Counted from the stretch's first letter, positions 16,756-25,370 are shown. The stretch: 64,000 nt of DNA from Nonomuraea terrae (GCF_004348995.1 NZ_SMKQ01000020.1:1-64000), one strand, 5' to 3'. Notes: generated by a model not told the origin, from the letters alone. A program made the numbers and translations.

Positions 16756-17559
16756 GTGCCATACGCGACCGCCTCCGACGGAGTGAAGCTGTCCTACCAG
16801 GTCCGCGGCGACGGGCCGCCGCTCGTGCTGCTGCAGGGGCAGGCCAACGACCACCACTGGTGGGACCCGGTACGCGCGGACTTCGAGGGGGCGTACCAGA
16901 CCATCACCTTCGACTATCGCGGCACGGGCGACAGCGACAAGCCGGACGAGCCGTACACGACGCGCGGGTTCGCCGACGACGTGGTGGCGGTGCTGGACGA
17001 GCTGGGGGTGCGGCGGGCCCACGTGTACGGCACGTCGATGGGCGGGCGGGTGGCCCAGTGGCTGGCGGCCGACCAGGCCGGCCGGGTCGGCGCGCTGGTG
17101 CTCGGGTGCAGCTCGCCGGGCGGCGCCCACGGGTTCGAGCGGAGCAACGAGGTGCGCCGGTCGCTGGCCCAGCCGGACCGGGCGGCGGCGACGCGGGCGC
17201 TGCTGGAGCTGATGTACACCCCGGCGTGGCTGGCCGCGCATCCGGGGCCCTACCACACGGTGGGCGACCCGCGGATGCCCGCCTACGCCCGCCGCCGTCA
17301 CCTGGCCGCGAGCGCGGGCCACGACAGCTGGGACGCGCTGCCCGCCGTCACCGCGCCCACGCTGGTCGTCCACGGCACCGACGACGTCTTCAACCCCGCG
17401 GCGAACGCCCCGCTGCTGGCCGAGCGCATCCCCGGCGCCTCGCTGCGGATGATCGACGGGGCCAGGCACGCGTACTTCGAGGAGTTCCGCGAGGTGGCGA
17501 GCCCGCTGGTGCTGGAGTTCCTGGCCGGCGTCAGCTCCAGCGGCGCGCGAGTTCCCTGA
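16756..17559 (+). CDS. Alpha/beta hydrolase
   Basis: The GTG at 16756 gives 267 aa (MPYATASDGVKLSYQVRGDG). The fold is complete: oxyanion strand PLVLLQGQANDHHWW, FDYRGTGDSDKP, nucleophile S94 in YGTSMGGRVAQWLA, acid Asp in VVHGTDDVFNP, and catalytic His in DGARHAYFEEF. It looks like a soluble esterase/lactonase-type hydrolase of the haloperoxidase-like group; the substrate is unknown. It is divergent from the DGPF-sigma operon with 105 bp between starts, and its 3' end overlaps the convergent HAD gene by 29 bp. Confidence 0.87.
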   Translation: MPYATASDGVKLSYQVRGDGPPLVLLQGQANDHHWWDPVRADFEGAYQTITFDYRGTGDSDKPDEPYTTRGFADDVVAVLDELGVRRAHVYGTSMGGRVAQWLAADQAGRVGALVLGCSSPGGAHGFERSNEVRRSLAQPDRAAATRALLELMYTPAWLAAHPGPYHTVGDPRMPAYARRRHLAASAGHDSWDALPAVTAPTLVVHGTDDVFNPAANAPLLAERIPGASLRMIDGARHAYFEEFREVASPLVLEFLAGVSSSGARVP

Positions 17560-18181
17560 GGTCGGGCGCCGTGACGTGCGGGGTGCTCATCACCTCGGGG
17601 TACGCCGTGCCGCGCCGGTCCAGGTACGCCCCGATCAGGCCCGCGCGCTGGGCGCCGTCGATGTCCCACGGGTGCACCGCGACCAGGGCCGCCTGCTCCG
17701 GGCGCACGCCGGCCCGCGCGACGGCGTACTCGTAGGCCGCCCTGGCGGGCTTCCACACGCGCGGACCGCTCACGTCGAGCGTGGCCTCGACCAGGTCGAG
17801 CAGGCCCTCGCGGCGCAGGATGCCCTGGGTCATGGCGGCGGCGCCGTTCGTCATGGTGAACAGGCGGATCCCGGCGGCGCGCAACATGCGCATGCCGTCG
17901 GGGATGTCGGGGTGCACCCGCAGCTCCGTGAACGCGCCGAGGATGTGCTCGGCCTCCTTGTCCTGCAGGCCCATGCCTTTGAGGACGTCCTTCGCGACCC
18001 GGGCGAAGTCGGCGTAGCCGCCTGCCGCGGTCAGGGCGATGCCGTCGCGCAGCACGCCGGCGAACCAGGTGTCCAGCCGGCCGGCGGGCAGGCCGGCCTG
18101 CTCGAACGTGGCGCGCAGCGGCTCCATGTCGGTGAGCGTCTCGTTCACGTCGAAGATCACGACGTGTGGTCTGGTGTCCAT
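17531..18181 (-). CDS. HAD superfamily hydrolase, haloacid dehalogenase type II-like
   Basis: This 216-aa protein has the HAD motifs: I, FDVNETLTDM with nucleophile D11; II, FTMTNGAAAMT; III, Lys in WKPARAAYEYA; and IV, VAVHPWDIDGAQRAG. The type II dehalogenase-like cap domain lies between motifs I and II. In motif I the second Asp of DxD is replaced by Asn, as in L-2-haloacid dehalogenases, so a dehalogenase-type rather than phosphatase-type reaction is plausible. It is 10 bp downstream of the TetR gene on the same strand and so is probably cotranscribed and controlled by it. Confidence 0.87.
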   Translation of the reverse strand: MDTRPHVVIFDVNETLTDMEPLRATFEQAGLPAGRLDTWFAGVLRDGIALTAAGGYADFARVAKDVLKGMGLQDKEAEHILGAFTELRVHPDIPDGMRMLRAAGIRLFTMTNGAAAMTQGILRREGLLDLVEATLDVSGPRVWKPARAAYEYAVARAGVRPEQAALVAVHPWDIDGAQRAGLIGAYLDRRGTAYPEVMSTPHVTAPDLRELARRWS

Positions 18182-18191
18182 GGTCGTCTCC

Positions 18192-18776
18192 TCAGGGTGC
18201 GGTGAAGCGGAGGGCGTCGAGTGCGGCCGTGACGCCGCGGCGCAGGGCGGTGGCGTCGGCGCCGGCGCGGGAGCGGACGTTCACGCCGTAGGCGAGCAGG
18301 GTGAGCGACTCGGCGGTGGCGTCGAGGTCGAGGCCGGGGCGGAGGCGGTCGCCGGCCGTCTCCAGGGCGGCGCGCAGGGCGGCGCGGAGCATGCCGTGGT
18401 GGCGGTCGAGCAGGTCGCGCACCTGCGGGTCGGCGGGCTCGGCGTGGGCGTTGGCGGCCATGCAGCCCCAGCGGGCGTACTCCCCCGTGCACCTGGCCTC
18501 GATCAGGGCGTCGAAGAACGCGGCGATGGCGGGCAGGCCGCGACCGTCGTCCGTCAGGGTGCGGAACATCGGCTCGGAACGCCGCTCGACGTAGCGGCGC
18601 AGGGCTTTGACATAGAGGTCCTGCTTACCGCCGTAGGTGGCGTACAGGCTGGAACGGCTCAACCCGGTGGCGGCGACGACCTCGGCGATGCCGGTGGTGG
18701 CCGCGCCGCGCCGCCAGAACAGGCGCTCGACCTGCTCCAGCACCGCGTCGGGATCGAAGTGCTTGACGTCCGGCAA
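18192..18776 (-). CDS. TetR family transcriptional regulator
   Basis: This 194-aa protein has a TTG start (MPDVKHFDPDAV) preceded by GAGGG. The N-terminal helix-turn-helix reads TTGIAEVVAATGLSRSSLYATYGGKQDLY, and the ligand domain contains YARWGCMAANAHAEPADPQV, typical of the group whose C-terminus belongs to TetR_C_16-like families. It probably represses its own operon (with the HAD gene) and the divergent LysE-type exporter through the 38-bp inverted repeat just upstream. The inducer is unknown; a substrate of the exporter or the dehalogenase-like enzyme is a reasonable guess. Confidence 0.9.
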   Translation of the reverse strand: MPDVKHFDPDAVLEQVERLFWRRGAATTGIAEVVAATGLSRSSLYATYGGKQDLYVKALRRYVERRSEPMFRTLTDDGRGLPAIAAFFDALIEARCTGEYARWGCMAANAHAEPADPQVRDLLDRHHGMLRAALRAALETAGDRLRPGLDLDATAESLTLLAYGVNVRSRAGADATALRRGVTAALDALRFTAP

Positions 18777-18782
18777 CGCTGC

Positions 18783-18820
18783 CCTCGCTATCTTGGAATG
18801 TTCATTCCAAGATAGCGAGG
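18783..18820. promoter_or_regulatory. Perfect 38-bp inverted repeat between the TetR and LysE genes
   Basis: Two perfect 18-bp arms (18783-18800 and 18803-18820) flank a TT. The centre reads TTGGAATGTTCATTCCAA, a TetR-like half-site pair. It lies a few bases before the TetR start, in the divergent control region. Confidence 0.8.
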
Positions 18821-18991
18821 CTCTAGGGTGGTCGGCATGCGGGCCCAGGACGTCGACGGCACCCAGCTCGCCGTCGTCCCCCGGCGTCCGGCGGGTTCCC
18901 CCCGGTGGCGCTGGTCGAGGAGCGGCTGACGGTGATTGCTGCGGCGGCTGCTCGGCCTCGCCTCCCCCGCCCGGCGGGCAGAGTGGACGCC

Positions 18992-19621
18992 ATGTCGGAG
19001 ATCTTCGTGCTGGCCCTCTGGATCGGGCTGCTGTTCAACGCGGCGCCGGGCGCGGTGTTCAGCGAGTCGTTGCGCAGGGGCGTGCGGGGTGGGTTCGGCC
19101 CGGCGTTCGCGGTGCAGGTGGGGTCGCTGGCGGGCGACGCCGTGTGGGCGCTGCTCGGGCTGGCGGGCGTCGGGGCGCTGTTCACCGTCCCGGTCCTCCG
19201 CGTGCCCCTGACGGCCGGCGGCTGCCTCCTGCTCGCCTGGCTCGGCCTGACCGCCCTCCGCGACGCCGTCTCCCCCAGGACCGTCCCATCGAGCACGGAC
19301 GCACCCGCGAACGGGGGCGCCCTCGCCGTGGGAGCCGCCATGTCGCTGGGCAACCCCTGGAACGTCGTCTACTGGTCGGGCGCGGCCGGGGCGGTCAGCG
19401 CCGTGCTCGGGGAGGACGTGGGGCCGGCGAGCCTGGCCGTCTTCTTCGCCGGGTTCATGACGTCGTCGCTGGCCTGGTGTTTCGTCGCGGCCGGGCTCAT
19501 CGCACTGCTGCGCCGGGCGTTGCCGACGCCGGCCGTACGGGTGCTGGAGGCGGCCTGCGGGCTCGCGTTGCTCGTCTTCGCCGCGCTCCTGGCCGCCCGC
19601 CTCCTGCCCGGCGGTTCCTGA
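18992..19621 (+). CDS. LysE/RhtB family exporter
   Basis: The ATG at 18992 gives 209 aa (MSEIFVLALWIGLLFNAAPGAVFSE). The early loop NAAPGAVFSESLRRGVRGGF corresponds to the conserved PGP.......G.R.G of the family. Six hydrophobic segments are visible, and AMSLGNPWNVVYWSGAAGAV matches the family's second half motif. Members export amino acids or related small molecules by proton exchange. About 215 bp separate it from the divergent TetR gene. A short frame from 18839 (MRAQDVDGTQLAVV) lies in this leader and may be a remnant or uORF. Confidence 0.85.
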   Translation: MSEIFVLALWIGLLFNAAPGAVFSESLRRGVRGGFGPAFAVQVGSLAGDAVWALLGLAGVGALFTVPVLRVPLTAGGCLLLAWLGLTALRDAVSPRTVPSSTDAPANGGALAVGAAMSLGNPWNVVYWSGAAGAVSAVLGEDVGPASLAVFFAGFMTSSLAWCFVAAGLIALLRRALPTPAVRVLEAACGLALLVFAALLAARLLPGGS

Positions 19622-19848
19622 CCGTCCCCGACGGTAAATGGGTGGTGGCCGCTCGGACGCCACGGCTACGGTTGGCGCAGGTCAGCGAGCGGACAAGGCG
19701 TGGTGATGGCGTCCCGGGCGCCTCGGCGCACCCTGTCCGCCTGCCGGCCACGCGAACCCGCGGCTCTCCCGTACCGGAATCGACCGACGGCGAGGCGATG
19801 GTCGCCAGGGGCACCGTCCAAACCCCCGACGAGCCGCGGGTTCGTCCC

Positions 19849-20799
19849 TCAGCGGTCCGCGAAGCGGTCGATGGCCGAGAAGATCGCCTTCTTGAACGCC
19901 TCGCTGCCGGTGTGTCCCGAGTCCTCCACGACGACCAGCTCGGCGTCCGGCCACGCCTGGGCCAGCTCCCAGGCGGTCTGCACCGGGCCGCCCATGTCCT
20001 GGCGGCCGTGGATCAGCACGCCCGGGATGCCGGCCAGCCTGCCGGCGTCGCGCAGCAGCACGCCCTCCTCCAGCCAGGCGGCGTTGGAGAAGTAGTGGGA
20101 GCAGATCCGGGTCAGCGCCATGACGCCGTCGGCGGGCCGGTCGCTGTAGGCGTTCGGCTTGCCGTTGACCTCCAGGGAGATGACCGCGTCCTCCCAGGTC
20201 ACCCAGTCGACGGCGGCTTTCTCGCGCACCTTCGGATCGGGGTCGGACAGCAGCCGCGCGTACGCCTTCAGCAGGTCGCCGTCGCGGTCGGCCTCGGGCA
20301 CGCCGCGGCGGAAGCGGTCCCACGCCTCGGGGAAGAACCGCCCGACGCCGCGGTAGAGCCAGTCGATCTCGGAGCGGCGGGTCATCGTGACCGCCGGAAT
20401 GATGATCTCCGACACCCGTTCCGGATGGGTCTCGGCGTAGGCCAGGATCAGCGTCGAGCCCCACGACCCGCCGTACAGCAGCCACTTGTCGATGCCGAGG
20501 TGCTCACGCAGCAGCTCCATGTCGGCGACCAGGTGGTGGGTGGTGTTGGCGCTGAGGTCGGTCGCCGGGTCGGCGGCGTGCGGGCGGCTGCGCCCGCAGT
20601 TGCGCTGGTCGAACAGGACGGTGCGGAAACGTTCTGGGTCGAACGTGCGGCGCGCGTTGATCGAGCAGCCTGACCCGGGGCCTCCGTGGACGATCGCCAC
20701 GGGTTTGCCGTCGGGGTTGCCGCAGACCTCCCAGTAGACGAGGTTGCCGTCGCCGACGTCGAGCATGCCGTGGTCATAAGGTTCGACAGGGGGACGCAA
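19849..20799 (-). CDS. pip: Proline iminopeptidase (S33 family)
   Basis: This 316-aa protein has a TTG start with GGAG eight bases upstream. Family marks are VHGGPGSGCS (oxyanion hole), DQRNCGRSRPH, nucleophile S112 in GGSWGSTLILAYAE, Asp in HGRQDMGGPVQTAWEL, and His in DSGHTGSEAF. The enzyme removes N-terminal proline from peptides in the cytoplasm. The length is as usual for bacterial Pip. A 23-bp inverted repeat lies just upstream in the gap to the DUF6624 lipoprotein gene and could be an operator. Confidence 0.93.
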   Translation of the reverse strand: MRPPVEPYDHGMLDVGDGNLVYWEVCGNPDGKPVAIVHGGPGSGCSINARRTFDPERFRTVLFDQRNCGRSRPHAADPATDLSANTTHHLVADMELLREHLGIDKWLLYGGSWGSTLILAYAETHPERVSEIIIPAVTMTRRSEIDWLYRGVGRFFPEAWDRFRRGVPEADRDGDLLKAYARLLSDPDPKVREKAAVDWVTWEDAVISLEVNGKPNAYSDRPADGVMALTRICSHYFSNAAWLEEGVLLRDAGRLAGIPGVLIHGRQDMGGPVQTAWELAQAWPDAELVVVEDSGHTGSEAFKKAIFSAIDRFADR

Positions 20800-20820
20800 A
20801 GGAGGCTCCTCTCAAATGTA

Positions 20821-20843
20821 ACAGCGCTTGAATATAGCGCTGT
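20821..20843. repeat. Inverted repeat upstream of pip
   Basis: ACAGCGCT and AGCGCTGT arms are separated by 7 AT-rich bases. The dyad touches the stop of the DUF6624 gene and lies about 20 bp before the pip start. It may be an operator overlapping a TATATT -10-like element, or a weak terminator. Confidence 0.45.
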
Positions 20844-21397
20844 CACTCCAGCGGCTTGAGCTCCTCCAGGTAGTCGGCCAGCGGTTCGAGGCCCATGTCC
20901 GCGCGCCGCTGGTCCACCTGCGCCTCGTTCTCGATCTGCGTGCGCGGGCGCCACTCGCCCTCGGGCGTGGTCTCCCACTGCGTGCCGTACACCTGCGGCT
21001 TTCGCTCCGCCACCCGCACCCGGTCGACCAGGTACGCCAGCTCCGACCGGTCGGCGTCGCCCTTCTCCACCGCCTGCCGCATCAGCTCCAGGCCGCGGCG
21101 CTGCAGGTCGAGGTCGCGGTCGGCGTGCTGGACGAGCGCCCAGGCGGCCTGCGCCCCGTCCTTGCCGACCATGGCGTACCCCGGCCAGCCGTGCTCGTCG
21201 AGGATCTGACGCATGCGCTCGGTGTTGGTCTTCTCCACGCGGTCCCAGTCCTCCTGGGACGCCTCCAGCGTGCGGATCTCCTGGTCCGCCTTGAACATCC
21301 GCAGCAGTTCGGCCCGCAGCTCCGGGTTGTACGGGGAGTCGTCGCCACAGGCGACCAGCGTCAACGCGGCCAGCAGGCAGGCGAGCAGCGCGCGCAT
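20843..21397 (-). CDS. DUF6624 domain lipoprotein
   Basis: This 184-aa protein starts MRALLACLLAALTLVACGDDS; the lipobox LVAC predicts lipid attachment at C17 and an extracellular membrane-anchored protein. The mature part has the DUF6624 features LRAELLRMFKADQEIR near the start, ILDEHGWPGYAMVGKDGAQAAWALVQHADRD in the middle and QVYGTQWETTPEGEWRP towards the end. The role of the family is unknown. It follows the metallopeptidase-like gene with 4 bp between them, so the two are likely cotranscribed and both exported. Confidence 0.85.
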   Translation of the reverse strand: MRALLACLLAALTLVACGDDSPYNPELRAELLRMFKADQEIRTLEASQEDWDRVEKTNTERMRQILDEHGWPGYAMVGKDGAQAAWALVQHADRDLDLQRRGLELMRQAVEKGDADRSELAYLVDRVRVAERKPQVYGTQWETTPEGEWRPRTQIENEAQVDQRRADMGLEPLADYLEELKPLE

Positions 21398-21401
21398 GAC
21401 G

Positions 21402-22178
21402 TCACGCCACCTTGGTGTGCGGGACGCTCCAGGTGTTGCACGACCCGGGATCGGCCGTGGAGAATCCGCGCTTCACCCAGTGACGGATGGTGGCCGGCTT
21501 GCCGTACGACTCCTTCTCGCCCACGCTGTCGAGGAGGTCCACGAGGTGGTTCCAGTCCTTCGCGGTCCTGCCCTCCAGCGGCCACACGCTCTTGATGAAG
21601 GCGGCGGCCAGGCAGTTGGCCTGCAGGGTGCTGCGGCGGATCTGCTCCTGCAGCTCGGCCTTCTTGCCGTAGGGCAATTTCTCGAAGGCGGGGCCGATTT
21701 CGACGAGTTCCTGCACGTGATAGGCGTACACGTAGGAGGCCATGTCGATCAGCCACAGGTCATCGGGTTCGCTGAGCCACTCGCGCCCCATCTGGACGGC
21801 GATGGTGCCGTTGTCGGAGCAATACCAGGCCTGCGAATCCTCCTTTCCTATGTCCATGCCGCAGTACTTCTTCGGAATCCGGGTCATGTGCCGTACCTTC
21901 ACCTTCTCGTACGGCAGGCCGGCGGCGGTGAGGTGCTGCTCCCAGGTCGTCTCCAGGCAGTCGATGACCGCGTCGAAGTAGGCGCGGGCCTTCTTGCGGT
22001 CGTTGCGCTTGACCGGCTTCTCCGCGCACGTGGTGGACGGCAGCGGGCCGGTCTCGTAGAGCGGGCTGGCGGTGAGCTTTTGATCTTTGACGGGGTATGT
22101 CGTAATTTCTGCGGAAGCAGTGCCGCCTAAAGGCGCGGCAAGAACGCCGGCTAAAGCTGCAATCAGGATAAGTTTCAC
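21402..22178 (-). CDS. Secreted neutral zinc metallopeptidase-like protein lacking zinc ligands
   Basis: The GTG at 22178 gives 258 aa with a Sec signal peptide (VKLILIAALAGVLAAPLGGTASA). The C-terminal half aligns by eye with the YpfJ-type neutral zinc metallopeptidase family: GYxHVQ region, TLQANCLAAAFIKSV, and HWVKRGFSTADPGSCNTW. In active members the first helix carries HExGHH and the next LQADC. Here these read YVYAYH (residues 149-154) and LQANC, so both zinc histidines, the Glu and the Asp ligand are replaced. It is therefore probably a secreted pseudoenzyme with a binding or structural role. An upstream GTG at 22250 is possible, but it would place the hydrophobic segment internally. 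Confidence 0.75.
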   Translation of the reverse strand: MKLILIAALAGVLAAPLGGTASAEITTYPVKDQKLTASPLYETGPLPSTTCAEKPVKRNDRKKARAYFDAVIDCLETTWEQHLTAAGLPYEKVKVRHMTRIPKKYCGMDIGKEDSQAWYCSDNGTIAVQMGREWLSEPDDLWLIDMASYVYAYHVQELVEIGPAFEKLPYGKKAELQEQIRRSTLQANCLAAAFIKSVWPLEGRTAKDWNHLVDLLDSVGEKESYGKPATIRHWVKRGFSTADPGSCNTWSVPHTKVA

Positions 22179-22415
22179 GGATCGCGACAATAGGGCCTGG
22201 CAGGCGCTACGGCAATCCGCTTGACTAGCGACAAATACTGCTAGATCCAACTATGAAGATATTGAACCGCCACCAAGGGTACGGGTCGCTGCCACAAAGA
22301 AGATGAACGTATCCCCTCCCCCGCCGCGGCCCGGCTCCGTAGGATCGAGAATCTGATTGATCACGGGGTGACGCCTACCCTCGTGCACTTCCGCTGGAAA
22401 CGCGACGAAGGGGAA
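22179..22415. other. Divergent intergenic region
   Basis: This is the relatively AT-rich control region between the metallopeptidase-like gene and the DUF1579-like gene. No clear repeat or RNA element was seen. Confidence 0.4.
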
Positions 22416-22877
22416 ATGACCATGGCAGACCGGCACCCGGCACTGGCCCGGCTCGACACCCTCCTCGGCCGCTGGACGGTGCGGCTCAAGGTGGACGGCG
22501 TCGGCACGAGCTGGACGGAGTTCTCCTGGCAGGACGACGGCCTGTTCCTGCACCAGCGCTCCGACGCCGAGATCCCGCCGTCCGCGCCGCCGGGCTGGCG
22601 CGAGAACGCGCCCTTCCCGGTCACCTCCGTGATCGGCCTCGACGACGCCTCGGAGCAGTTCACGATGATGTACGCCGACGCGCGCGGCGTCCACCGGGTG
22701 TACCAGATGACGCTGGCCGACGGGGTGTGGCGCATCTGGCGCCACGCTCCCGGCTTCAACCAGCGCTTCCACGGCACGTTCAGCCCTGGGGGGGACGCGA
22801 TCGACGCGCGCTGGGAGATGTCGGAGGACGGCGAGACCTGGCGCGTGGACTTCGGGCTCACCTACACCCGCGACTGA
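22416..22877 (+). CDS. DUF1579-like lipocalin-type protein
   Basis: The ATG at 22416 (MTMADRHPALARLDTLLGRW) has AAGGGGAA directly upstream and gives 153 aa; an upstream ATG at 22368 has no such site. The pattern LLGRWTVRLKVDG ... SWTEFSWQDDGLFLHQRSD ... TMMYADARGVHRVYQM fits a small beta-barrel of the DUF1579/THAP4-like type that may bind a hydrophobic or haem-like ligand. There is no signal peptide. The family is widespread in actinobacteria, mostly uncharacterised. Confidence 0.72.
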   Translation: MTMADRHPALARLDTLLGRWTVRLKVDGVGTSWTEFSWQDDGLFLHQRSDAEIPPSAPPGWRENAPFPVTSVIGLDDASEQFTMMYADARGVHRVYQMTLADGVWRIWRHAPGFNQRFHGTFSPGGDAIDARWEMSEDGETWRVDFGLTYTRD

Positions 22878-22979
22878 TCGTCGGCCATCCACCGTGGCCG
22901 GGCGCACTGACCTTAGACGGCCGCCGATCTCGTCGTCATTGCCGATCACGTCCCCCGATCACCTCCTACGAGATCGTGG

Positions 22980-24206
22980 TCATGTCCGCACCTCGAAACG
23001 GAGTGCGCCGCGCAACAGAGGGCGTGCCGCCAGGGCGACGAGCACCGCGGCGAGCACCCCGACGCCCGCCATGGCCACGGCCCTGGCAACCGCCCAACCC
23101 AGCCACTGAACTTGGTAGACGTCCACAACGGTCAGGACAACCACCGCGACTCCCGAGACGGCCGCCACCACGCAGACCGGCAACGCGGCCATGACCGCCT
23201 GCCGCACGAGCACCCCGCCCAGTGCCCGCTCCGGCACTCCGGAAGCGGCCAGCGCGGCGAACGAGCGGCGAAGGTCGATGAGTTCCTCCGCCTGGTGCAC
23301 CACCAGGGCGGCCGCCGAGGTCACCAGGGCCACCAGGAGCGCGACGTCCACCAGCGCGTGGGCCTGGGAGTAGCCGACGCCGGCCTGCTGGGCCCCGGCC
23401 CCCGCGCCGAAGAAGACCGTCAGGCTCACCACGGACAGGGCCCTGGCCCACGCCCGCGGATCCGCCTCGACCAGCCGTGCGGCCAGCAGCGCCTCCGCCG
23501 ACCGGGCCCGCCGACCGGCCCGGCGGGCGTACGCCCTGATCAGCCAGGTCGCGGCCAGGGTCACGCCGAGCAGCAGCAGTACCAGCCCGGCCGCCATGGC
23601 CACCACGGACCCGTACGCGCCGACGAGCGGGAAACGGCCCTTCATCACGGCTCCGAGAATGAAGAGCCCGACGCCCACCGCGAAGAGGAGCAGGTCGCGC
23701 ACACTCGGCCCCCGCACGCGTGCACGGCGGTCCACTCCCAGCGGCGAGGCGACGACGTGTCGTCCGGCGCGTGCCCCCGACATGACCCCGCCGAGCGTCA
23801 CCAAAGCCACGACCACCGGCACCTGCGGCAGCGGCCCGGCGAGATGGGTGAGCACGTAGAGCGCGCCACCGCCCAGCGACCCGCCCACTGCCAGCAGGCC
23901 TCCTTCCAGGGCGCCCAGCCGCCGCACGTCACCCGGCGTCGCCCCCGCGAGCCGCAGGGCTGCCAGCCGCCGCTCCCTGGTGGCCGAGGCCAGCCGGTTG
24001 GCCTGATGGACCAGGCCCGCGACCGGCACGGCCAGCAGGGCCAGGCCCAGCCCCGTCAGCGAGCCGCCCTCGTCCCGGTGGTCCGCCAGGCTGACGGCCG
24101 TGCAGACCAGGAACGTCGCCACCGCCGCGCCTGCGGCGACCAGCCGGGCGCGTACCCGCTCGGCCCGCGAGCGTCCCCTGTTCAACATCCGCAGCACGGC
24201 GATCAT
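22980..24206 (-). CDS. FtsX-like ABC transporter permease
   Basis: This 408-aa membrane protein has about eight to ten hydrophobic segments arranged as two homologous halves. Each half has an FtsX-type motif region before the membrane core (ANRLASATRERRLAALRLAGATPGDVRRLG and AEELIDLRRSFAALAASGVPERALGGVL). It overlaps the ATPase gene by 4 bp (ATGA), so they are translationally coupled. It is the membrane part of an exporter likely to handle a lipophilic compound, peptide or lipid; the specific substrate is unknown. Confidence 0.87.
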   Translation of the reverse strand: MIAVLRMLNRGRSRAERVRARLVAAGAAVATFLVCTAVSLADHRDEGGSLTGLGLALLAVPVAGLVHQANRLASATRERRLAALRLAGATPGDVRRLGALEGGLLAVGGSLGGGALYVLTHLAGPLPQVPVVVALVTLGGVMSGARAGRHVVASPLGVDRRARVRGPSVRDLLLFAVGVGLFILGAVMKGRFPLVGAYGSVVAMAAGLVLLLLGVTLAATWLIRAYARRAGRRARSAEALLAARLVEADPRAWARALSVVSLTVFFGAGAGAQQAGVGYSQAHALVDVALLVALVTSAAALVVHQAEELIDLRRSFAALAASGVPERALGGVLVRQAVMAALPVCVVAAVSGVAVVVLTVVDVYQVQWLGWAVARAVAMAGVGVLAAVLVALAARPLLRGALRFEVRT

Positions 24207-24868
24207 CGGTCCACCCCTGCCAGCACCGCACCGTCGCGCAAGGCGATCTCCCGGTCGGCGTAGGCGGCCACCCGGTTGTCGTGGGTGACCAGAACGACGG
24301 CGGTGTGGCTGGTGCGGGCCGCGCCGAGCAGCGCGCTCATCACCTGCTCACCGCCGAGCGTGTCCAGTGCTCCGGTGGGTTCGTCGGCGAAGACCACGCG
24401 CGGACCGGTCACCAGCGCCCGAGCGACGGCCACCCGCTGCCGCTGTCCTCCGGACAGCTCGCCGGTGCGCTGGTCGGCACAATCGGACACCTCCAGCCGG
24501 CCTAGCCACTCCGCCGCGACGGTCATCGCCTCCTGCCTGCCGTGCCGATTGAACAGCAGCGGCAGCGCGACGTTCTCGACCGCGGTCAGCTCGGGCACCA
24601 GCTCACCGAACTGGAAGACGACACCGAAGCTCTCGCGCCGCAGTCTGGTCAACTCCGCCTCGGGCAGTGTGTCGATCCGCCTGCCGTCTAGGACGACCTC
24701 GCCGGACTCCGGCCGGACGACCCCGGCCAGGCAGTGCAGCAACGTCGACTTGCCCGCGCCGCTCGGCCCCGTGATGGCGACGATCTCGCCCTCCGCGATC
24801 TCCAGGGAGACGCCGGTCAGCGCCCTGGTCCGGCCGAACGACTTGCCCAGGCCCCTGGCCTCAAGCAT
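24203..24868 (-). CDS. ABC transporter ATP-binding protein (MacB/LolD type)
   Basis: This 221-aa protein has all motifs: Walker A GPSGAGKS (34-41), Q-loop in VVFQFGELVPELTAVENVALP, signature LSGGQRQRVAVARAL (138-152), Walker B VVFADEPTGALD and H-loop VLVTHDNRVAAYAD. It belongs to the 3.A.1.122/125-type group that pairs with FtsX-like permeases. Its start overlaps the end of the PadR gene by 8 bp and its stop overlaps the permease start, giving a PadR-ATPase-permease operon. Confidence 0.93.
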   Translation of the reverse strand: MLEARGLGKSFGRTRALTGVSLEIAEGEIVAITGPSGAGKSTLLHCLAGVVRPESGEVVLDGRRIDTLPEAELTRLRRESFGVVFQFGELVPELTAVENVALPLLFNRHGRQEAMTVAAEWLGRLEVSDCADQRTGELSGGQRQRVAVARALVTGPRVVFADEPTGALDTLGGEQVMSALLGAARTSHTAVVLVTHDNRVAAYADREIALRDGAVLAGVDR

Positions 24869-25367
24869 TGCTGACCTCCCTCATCCGCGCGAGCGCGGTC
24901 TCGATCCAGCGCAGGTCGGCGTCAAGGTGCTGGAGCGCGTAGTCGGCCGCCAGCACCCGGGCGGGCGCGCCGGACGCCTTCTCGGCGGTCAGCTCCCGCA
25001 TGCGGGCCAGGTGCGCCTCGCGTTGCCGCAGGAGATAGCCGTCGGCGGCCTTCCCCGCTACGGCGACCCGGGCGAACAAGGGGCTGGCGACGTACGGCGC
25101 CGACGGCTCGACGGTGTTCAGCCACCGCTCCAGTTCCGCCCGGCCGCTGTCGGTGATCGCGTACACGGTCCGCTCGGGGCCGCCCTCCTGCTGCGTCTCG
25201 GCCACCTCCGCTAGACCGTCGCGTTCCAGGCGTTGCAGCGTGGCATAGACCTGCCCGTACGCCAGCGGTTTGGCGCCGGCGAGACGGTGGTCGTGCTCCT
25301 TCTTGAGCTCGTAACCGTGCTTCGGGCGCTCGACGAGGAGGCCGAGCAGCACATGACCGGTTGACAT
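24861..25367 (-). CDS. PadR family transcriptional regulator
   Basis: The ATG at 25367 gives 168 aa. The winged helix reads MSTGHVLLGLLVERPKHGYELKKEHDHRLAG, with the PadR wing AYGQVYATLQRLERDGLAEVAETQQEGGPERTVYAITDSGR. The C-terminal helices belong to the Vir-like dimer domain. The frame also opens 5 codons upstream with GTG, but that codon lies inside the operator. No ribosome binding site is visible, and a TATAGT -10 ends 6 bases before the ATG, so the mRNA is likely leaderless. It probably represses its operon and is released by a substrate of the downstream ABC exporter. Confidence 0.9.
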   Translation of the reverse strand: MSTGHVLLGLLVERPKHGYELKKEHDHRLAGAKPLAYGQVYATLQRLERDGLAEVAETQQEGGPERTVYAITDSGRAELERWLNTVEPSAPYVASPLFARVAVAGKAADGYLLRQREAHLARMRELTAEKASGAPARVLAADYALQHLDADLRWIETALARMREVSNA

Positions 25368-25370
25368 GCG

